Assembly: GCF_000151665.1 (NCBI RefSeq)
Contig: NW_013171827.1
Location: forward strand, 206,001 to 270,000
Direction: 5' to 3'
Origin: Blastocystis hominis
Taxonomy: Eukaryota; Sar; Bigyra; Opalinata; Blastocystidae
Length of the DNA: 64,000 nucleotides
Below, in pieces: positions 58,487-64,000 of the stretch. Numbering within the stretch: the first letter of the stretch is position 1; each line of letters begins with the position of its first letter. The notes under the pieces were generated by a model. It did not search any database and was not told the origin of the DNA. It was given only the letters and a program-made list of their open reading frames with translations. The position numbers and the translations under genes were made by a program.

Positions 58487-61400
58487 ACTTTTCCTCACTA
58501 AACACCTTCTCGCTTGTCACGCCCTCCAAATTCTTCACAACCACCATCGGATCCCTTCCCACCTTCTCCAGCACCGACGGGTCCTTCTCCACCTCCTTCT
58601 TGAAATCGCTCATTTCCTTGGTCTCCATGTCCGCTCTCGCGACCTTCCTCGCCTTTTCCTCCAAGCTGGCAATCGCATTCTTCCCTCCCTCCGTCGAGGC
58701 CCTCTTAAACCCAGCAATGGTCGGATGCGCCTCCTCCGCGGCCGCCGTCGCGTCCACCAGATCCTGACTGATGATTTCCTGCTGCAGGAACGCGCTCTCC
58801 ACGCTCCGCTGCGTCCGCTGCATCTCCCGGAAGGTCTCCACGTTCCCGTGCGACACCTCGAACTCCTGCCAGAGCTTCCAGAAGGTGATCTGCGTGCGCG
58901 GATTGCAGAACTGCGAGGCGTAGAGATAGATGGCTCGCGCGCGGTCGATCTCCCCGAGCCGCGTCTCCAGCGCCGCGAAGCGCAGCGCGATGTCCTTCAC
59001 GCGGTCGTCCGGGACCGTCTCCATGGCCTTCTCGAAGACCTCGCGCGTTTTGGTGGCGCCGTAGTAGGCCTCGACCTTCTTGACGTAGAGAAGGAAGATC
59101 TCGTAGGACTCTCCGGGCGGCACGGCGCTGGTGGCGCGGTCGAAGACGTCCATGCAGTGCCGTACCATGCCGTACTTCTCCTCCATCTCCGCGTAGAGCA
59201 GGTAGAACTCCTTGCTGGCCTCCGCGGGAACGGATTCGAGACACTATGCGATGAGGAGGAGGGGCGAGACAAAGACTTTCTCGAAGATGTCGCGGGCTCG
59301 CTCGATCTTGGCGTCCTTGTAGCGGAGAACGAATCGGTTGAGGTACTGCAGCCAGATCTCGCGGCTGTGCGGGTAGGGGAAGGCGTCGAGGCCTTTCTCG
59401 AAGACGCGGAAGGACTCTTCGTAGCAGTTGTGCTCTTCGAGATAGGCGGCGTAGTTCAGAACGTTCTGAGGAGGAAGGAGAGAGGGAGGAAGGAGTACTT
59501 GAGGCGTGATGATGTGGAGATCGAACATGCGGTCGTAGGCAGCGCGCGTGGTGTCCATCGTGCCGATGCTCTCTTCCATGTCCAGAAGCAGGTTCCAGAG
59601 TCGGTTCGACTTGTAGACGCGTTCTTGGACCGTTTGGTAGCCTTCTCTAGAGAGGGTGAGTATGCATGGCATGCAACGAGAGAGTCAAGGCAATCAATGA
59701 AAGAGAGTGAGAGCGAGAGTGGGATAGGATGGAGAGAGAGAGAGGATTTGGGTGAGGTATCGCGTGACAAATGAAATAAACATGGTTTAAAACTCGTGCG
59801 AAACTCGTGCGCGAGAGTCGAAAGAAGGGAAAAGAGAAAGAATCATCCTTCCAAACTCCTTCCTACGCTCAGACTGGAACACTTTTAAATTCGTTTAAAC
59901 CCAGTTAAAACTCGTGCAGGAAACTGGTTCAAAATCCATGCAGATCTCGTGCGCATTCCGTGCGCATTCCGTGCGCATTCCGTGCGCTCACCCCAATCCT
60001 CCATTTTCTCGCTCTCCCCACACGCTCTCCCCATCCAACTACCCCCTTTCCACTTCTCCCACTACCTACTTTGCAACGCCCCTCGGAGGCGTGGTGGCTG
60101 CCAGACATGTCTGATATGCCTCTTCCAACCGGTCATGGCGAATCTCCATCTCGATCCACTCGGCCCACACCGCGGCCAGCTCCTCCACCGACTTGAACGG
60201 CACGCTCACGGCCTTCTGGAAGACGCGCTCTGCGTTTTCGAGGTCGTCGTAGCCCTCATAAAACCGGGCAAAATCCACCCACAACTGCGAGAATTTCCCA
60301 GTCGCCCGCGCAGGATCGACGGTCTTCACGGCCTCCGTGTAGGCAATGACGGCCTTGGCGGGGTCGGGCTCGGTCACGACGCCCTGCGCGGGGTCCAGGA
60401 AAAGCCGAACGCGCTGCCGCCATTTCCGGATGTCGTGTGGGTTTTGCCGAAGCTGCACGTTGTTCAGCAGCACGTGGTGGTTGTTGATCAGGTAGTTCAG
60501 ACGCGCCTCGCGCAGCAGACGGTCGCTTTCGTCCTCGCGGAGGTCCTGCAGGTCGCCGTCTTCGTCCAGCGATTCCCCGCCAAAATCGAAGGTCGCGTCT
60601 TCGTCTTCCCGCGATTCCCCGTCGCTCAGATCGCCCTACGCTCGACCGGGTTCCCCGTTTCTACCTTCTCGATCTGGATCTCGAGCAATCGGAACTCGGA
60701 CTTGACGTAGGTGTCGTAAATCATCGAGAAATCGCGGACCGTATGCACGCTCTGCAGCGCTTCTTCGAAGCTATCTCGCACCCTCCCCGCGGTTCCTACA
60801 CGTCCCTCGCCTTCTCCACGTTGTTCAGTCGCTGGAAGTACTCGGCGTACATGCACCACCACATGCCCTGCTCGCCCTCGAACTCGCGAATGCAGTTCCG
60901 AATCATCTGCTCCACGTTTACGGAGAGAATATCGCGCGGATGTTTGATGAGCAGGTTCAGCAGGCTCGACAGCAGTTCCCCGCGCTTCTCCTTCTCGATG
61001 TTCTTGTAGCGGTCCTCGTTGAAGAGCCGGCAGAGCTGCTTCACGGCCTCGTCGTAGTGCTCCGTTTCGATGAGGTAATGAATGAAATCTTCGATCGCTT
61101 CCGGCTCCACCAGAATGAACCGACGGTAGACGCAGGCGGCGGTCTCGGGCACGCCGCAGGATTTGATGAAGGCGATGTAGGGATCCCAGATCAGGTCGTG
61201 CTGGGTTAAGGGGAGCGCTTGGAGGGCGCGATCGAAGGTACGGCGAGTCATTGTGATTTTCTTTTGGGAGATTAAAAAGTTGCAGTAGCCCAGCCAGATT
61301 TTGGGCATTTTGTGCATGGTGCGCAGAGCGTTTTCATAATCATTGTTCACCTCCACGTAGATGTTGTCTGTAATTACCACATTTAAGCACTATCCATTAC

Positions 61401-61724
61401 CTTCCCATTCCGTTTCTTACCTGGCGTTTACGCTCCGTCAAATAGTTATTCCACAACTTGTAGCTTCCAGGCAGTTTCTCCAGTGCTCTTCGGTACAAGG
61501 CAAAGCGCACCTTCGGATTACCAAACAGATTCCAAATCCTACTTCGGGTTCGCTATCTCGCTTGGACTGAATATATTCCCACCAAAGACGGAAATTATAG
61601 GGTTCTCTCTTCAGTTCCGTTTCGTACACTGCACTCGCGTCATCCTACGCGTAATCTCCCCTTTCCAAGTCCCAACTTTTTCAATAGCTTCGATATCGAT
61701 CGTTTTATTTTGTAGTTTGTTCAT
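58487..61724 (-). CDS. SYF1: Pre-mRNA-splicing factor SYF1 (XAB2); stop made by polyadenylation
   Basis: HAT-repeat scaffold of the Prp19-associated (NTC) complex, nuclear. Nine exons give 865 aa (human 855); introns are 61645-61676, 61511-61542, 61390-61420, 60771-60799, 60636-60664, 59647-60069, 59466-59498 and 59244-59276. HAT repeats run almost end to end: FRLWWEYIQSKRD, LPGSYKLWNNYL, MHKMPKIWLGYCNFL, MWWCMYAEYFQRLNN, SQLWVDFARFYEGYDDLENA, RVYKSNRLWNLLLDMEES, EIWLQYLNRFV and ITFWKLWQEFEVSHGN. An acidic insert lies around the fifth intron. The sixth intron is 423 nt, over ten times the norm. It ends at VFSEEK; T at 58487 plus poly(A) makes TAA. Confidence 0.93.
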
Positions 61725-62042
61725 GAGGCGAATATAGAACCGAACAAAAACAAACTATTGATGTTTGAAATAGGTCAAGTGGAGTGAGTGTTGGAAATGG
61801 GTAAATGGGGAGTGGAAACATTGTATTCTGCTTGAAAGTTTACTGAGAGAGTGATGGGTTTGTTTGTAATCAGGTAATGTCTTTCTTTCTTCTATCCTGG
61901 CAATTGTATTTCGTATCAGAATAGTCATCTGTATCTTATTTCCAGCAAACCAACCTGCATCTCGTTTCCAGCAAACCAACCTGCATCTCGTTTCCAGCAA
62001 ACCACCACGCCATCTCCTCTGATTCACATATCCTGTGTCTCC
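61725..62042. other. Intergenic between SYF1 start and the secreted-protein gene end
   Basis: Includes a short direct repeat of AGCAAACCAACCTGCATCTC around 61946-61998. No gene. Confidence 0.4.
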
Positions 62043-62057
62043 AACAAACACCCCACA

Positions 62058-63487
62058 CTAATATTTTCTAGAAAACGACGTTTCTCCACACGAGCACTGG
62101 CAGCGATCTCCGCTGCTAAAGCAACGGCACTTCTCTCCCCGCATTCCTCCGACCACATAGCCCGTATTGCACTGCTTCCCCGTCACCCACACCGGCACCA
62201 CGATCGCCTCCGACGTCTTCCCCGCGTCGCTCTCGAACGCTCCCGCAGGGATCGTCAGCACGTACTCGCCCTCCGCCATCACCGCGGGGTCGAAGAAGAT
62301 CAGCACGCGGTTGTCCTCCACGCGGACCATTCGCTGGTTGTCCAGTCGCACCGAGATCGTCGCTTCCTCCGTGGCCAGCTGCGCCTCGCGCACCGTCTCG
62401 CTCACCTGCACCGCGTGGTTAAACGCGAACTCCACGCGGCCATTCAGCGGCAGCGTCGCGTTCAGCGCGGGCTGCTCGATCAGAACCACGTCCGACTGCG
62501 GGTCTGCAGGTGAGAAAAACAAAGCAGAGAGCGAGCCTACCGAAGACGACCGGGTGCGAGAAGCTGAAGCGATTGCCGGCGAGGTCCTCGAAGTCGATCA
62601 GCGCGTCGCCGGAGCCACGCAGCACCACTTCGAAGGCGTTGGGCGCCGAGCTCGCGACGACGGACTGCACCACGCCGGAGAAGGAGAGCACCGAGACGGG
62701 CTCGTTCAGCGTCAGCACGATCTGCTTGGTCTCCAGGTCCTCGATGAGGCCGTCGGTGTACTGCGTGGTCAGCAGGTAGGGCGCCTCGTCGTCGAAGAGC
62801 ACCGCCTGCAGCGCGCCGCGCTCCACGAAGAAGCCGTCCGCGGTCATCAGCGAGGGAGAGAGGATTACCGCGAACGAGGAACGCGCCGAGGGCGTCACTT
62901 GGAAGTGGAACTCGCCAGGGTTCGGCTCCGAGATCTCGCTGGAAAGCGCGCCGTTCGTGATGGTCAAATCCGACGCGGTCAGAGAGAGCTGCACCGGCAA
63001 CGACGAACCGGTGAGGGAGAACTTCAGAACGACCTCCACCGGGCCTTCTTGGTTGTAGTACTCCGGAGTCATCGAGGCTTCCAGGATGGCAGCAGAATTC
63101 GAGGCGGGGAAGGTGGAAGACTCCATCGGGGCGACCGAAACCGTGCTATTCCAGCTGGCAGTGGAGTAGGACACATAGCAATTATCCTCGGAGCGGAGAC
63201 ACTGAACAAACAGGGTGTAGGTGGGCTTTTCTTCCAACTCAATGGGCACGGACGCTCCATCCTCCACGTTCATGTTCTTTGTGGCATCTAGCTCAGAGCT
63301 ACACAATTACAAAAAATGCGCTCGACGCCTACCAAACTTTATTTAAACAATCTAAGAACCAAAAATTAACAGGTCCTGTAACGACATCCACTTGCACTGG
63401 TGGTTTAGTCGAACATCGTAAAAACGTACCTGCAGGTACAGCAAGTGCTACAGTGAAGATAACTAGAAGAGGTATGTAATTCTTCAT
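62058..63487 (-). CDS. Secreted beta-sandwich (Ig-like) protein with Cys-rich end
   Basis: Four exons give 441 aa; introns are 63397-63429, 63299-63332 and 62504-62540. Signal peptide MKNYIPLLVIFTVALAVPA. The body is a series of all-beta modules: PYLLTTQYTDGLIEDLETKQ, QIVLTLNEPVSVLSFSG and DLAGNRFSFSHPVVF, then GRVEFAFNHAVQVS and YVLTIPAGAFESDAG, like bacterial SwmB/Ig-like repeats of cell-surface proteins. The last 40 residues contain seven cysteines (CNTGYVVGGMRGEKCRC, CQCSC) in an EGF-like pattern. No membrane anchor is seen. The stop TAG is followed by the octamer at 62043-62050 with T at -5. A role in adhesion or digestion outside the cell is inference. Confidence 0.8.
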
Positions 63488-63649
63488 AAGAACAACACTC
63501 GAATATGAGAATTGGAAAAGAAATCAACAATCGCCCAAATAACCACGGTTCTATTTAACTGCCATTTGTCTCTGTTACTTTATATTCAAAAAGGAAAGTA
63601 TGTTCCAAACAAACAATGCTGGAAAATGCACCTAAATTTAATTCTATCC

Positions 63650-64000
63650 TCATTGGCCTCTGCCAAAAAAAGAACGCGTAAAGCGTAATCTCCGAATCAC
63701 TGGAAGGAGTGAGAACGAGAACGCTTTGGCCTTCTCCATCTCCGCACACTCCTCCTCGAAAATGCGAAAGAATCGTAGGATTTGCTCTCTCTCACGTGAA
63801 GAGGGATGGTGGCTGTCTCTCTCCAAAATTTTGCATACGTTTATGATCACATTCAGAATCTCGACAGAGTCTTCCAAAAAGCATAGAATGATACCCACAT
63901 CTTCTCCAATTCGCCGAATAAAGTCAGCGACAAACTCATAGCAAATCTGGGGCGGGAGCTGTGAGTATTGCAGAACAAGCGTTGATACACAATCCAGAAT
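63650..64000 (-). CDS. C-terminal part of an unidentified helical protein, cut by the window edge
   Basis: Open from the right edge through at least 110 codons: LQYSQLPPQICYEFVADFIRRIGEDVGIILCFLEDSVEILNVIINVCKILERD and an acidic EEECAEMEKAK segment. A stop occurs at 63650-63652, though a splice near 63690-63720 could alter the last residues. The helix-rich look fits many HEAT or kinase-accessory proteins; I cannot name it. An octamer lies at about 63610 (minus strand). Confidence 0.55.
   Translation of the reverse strand: MLDCVSTLVLQYSQLPPQICYEFVADFIRRIGEDVGIILCFLEDSVEILNVIINVCKILERDSHHPSSREREQILRFFRIFEEECAEMEKAKAFSFSLLPVIRRLRFTRSFFGRGQ

Overview
The window is nuclear DNA of a microbial eukaryote, and the best fit is Blastocystis, the anaerobic gut stramenopile. 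Three things point there. First, about 109 spliceosomal introns can be placed by restoring conserved protein frames, and almost all are 25-43 nt with a mode near 30 (GT...TAG or CAG). Second, most genes have the octamer TGTTTGTT just past the stop, usually with a T five bases upstream of it. Third, four conserved genes have no stop at their natural end; that T falls in frame there, so poly(A) addition would complete UAA. This is the unusual mRNA processing described for Blastocystis. The gene content (glycine cleavage, lipoylation, a complex I subunit, monothiol glutaredoxin) suits its mitochondrion-related organelle (MRO). The assignment rests on sequence features only; no database search was possible.

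Layout. 1-0.14 kb: end of a decayed family-B DNA polymerase. 0.7-9 kb: SPB1 rRNA methyltransferase, GCVT, a YIPF6-type Golgi protein and IPI1/TEX10. 8.8-13.2 kb: a tandem duplication carrying two fast-diverging paralogues of unknown function behind almost identical flanks. 13.6-33.8 kb: a compact block with octanoyltransferase, an acylated C2-domain protein, an RCC1 fused to a RanBP2-type zinc finger, an MRO-targeted unknown protein divergent from NDUFV2, hexokinase, TXNDC17, a membrane acyltransferase-like protein, a MAT2B-like protein, GLRX5, eIF3g and an alpha-L-fucosidase. 34-47 kb: AT-rich, with two MORN/leucine-rich-repeat paralogues, a damaged MORN gene and, between them, a 3.5-kb element with terminal inverted repeats and decayed Polinton-like genes. 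47.4-50.3 kb: a GC-rich, repeat-filled gene with a fibronectin III segment. 50.3-53 kb: AT-rich and empty. 53-64 kb: RNA polymerase III subunit RPC4, a secretory glycosyltransferase-like protein, an organelle-targeted helical protein, SYF1, a secreted beta-sandwich protein and a partial gene.

How genes connect. GcvT and the octanoyltransferase belong to one organelle route, because the glycine cleavage H protein must be lipoylated. NDUFV2, GLRX5 and two further presequence proteins probably act in the same organelle. SPB1 and IPI1 both act in 60S ribosome maturation. SYF1 belongs to the spliceosome that must remove the tiny introns seen here. The exon models of 20 multi-exon genes were checked by total length: each sum is a multiple of three, which supports the splice sites as a set.
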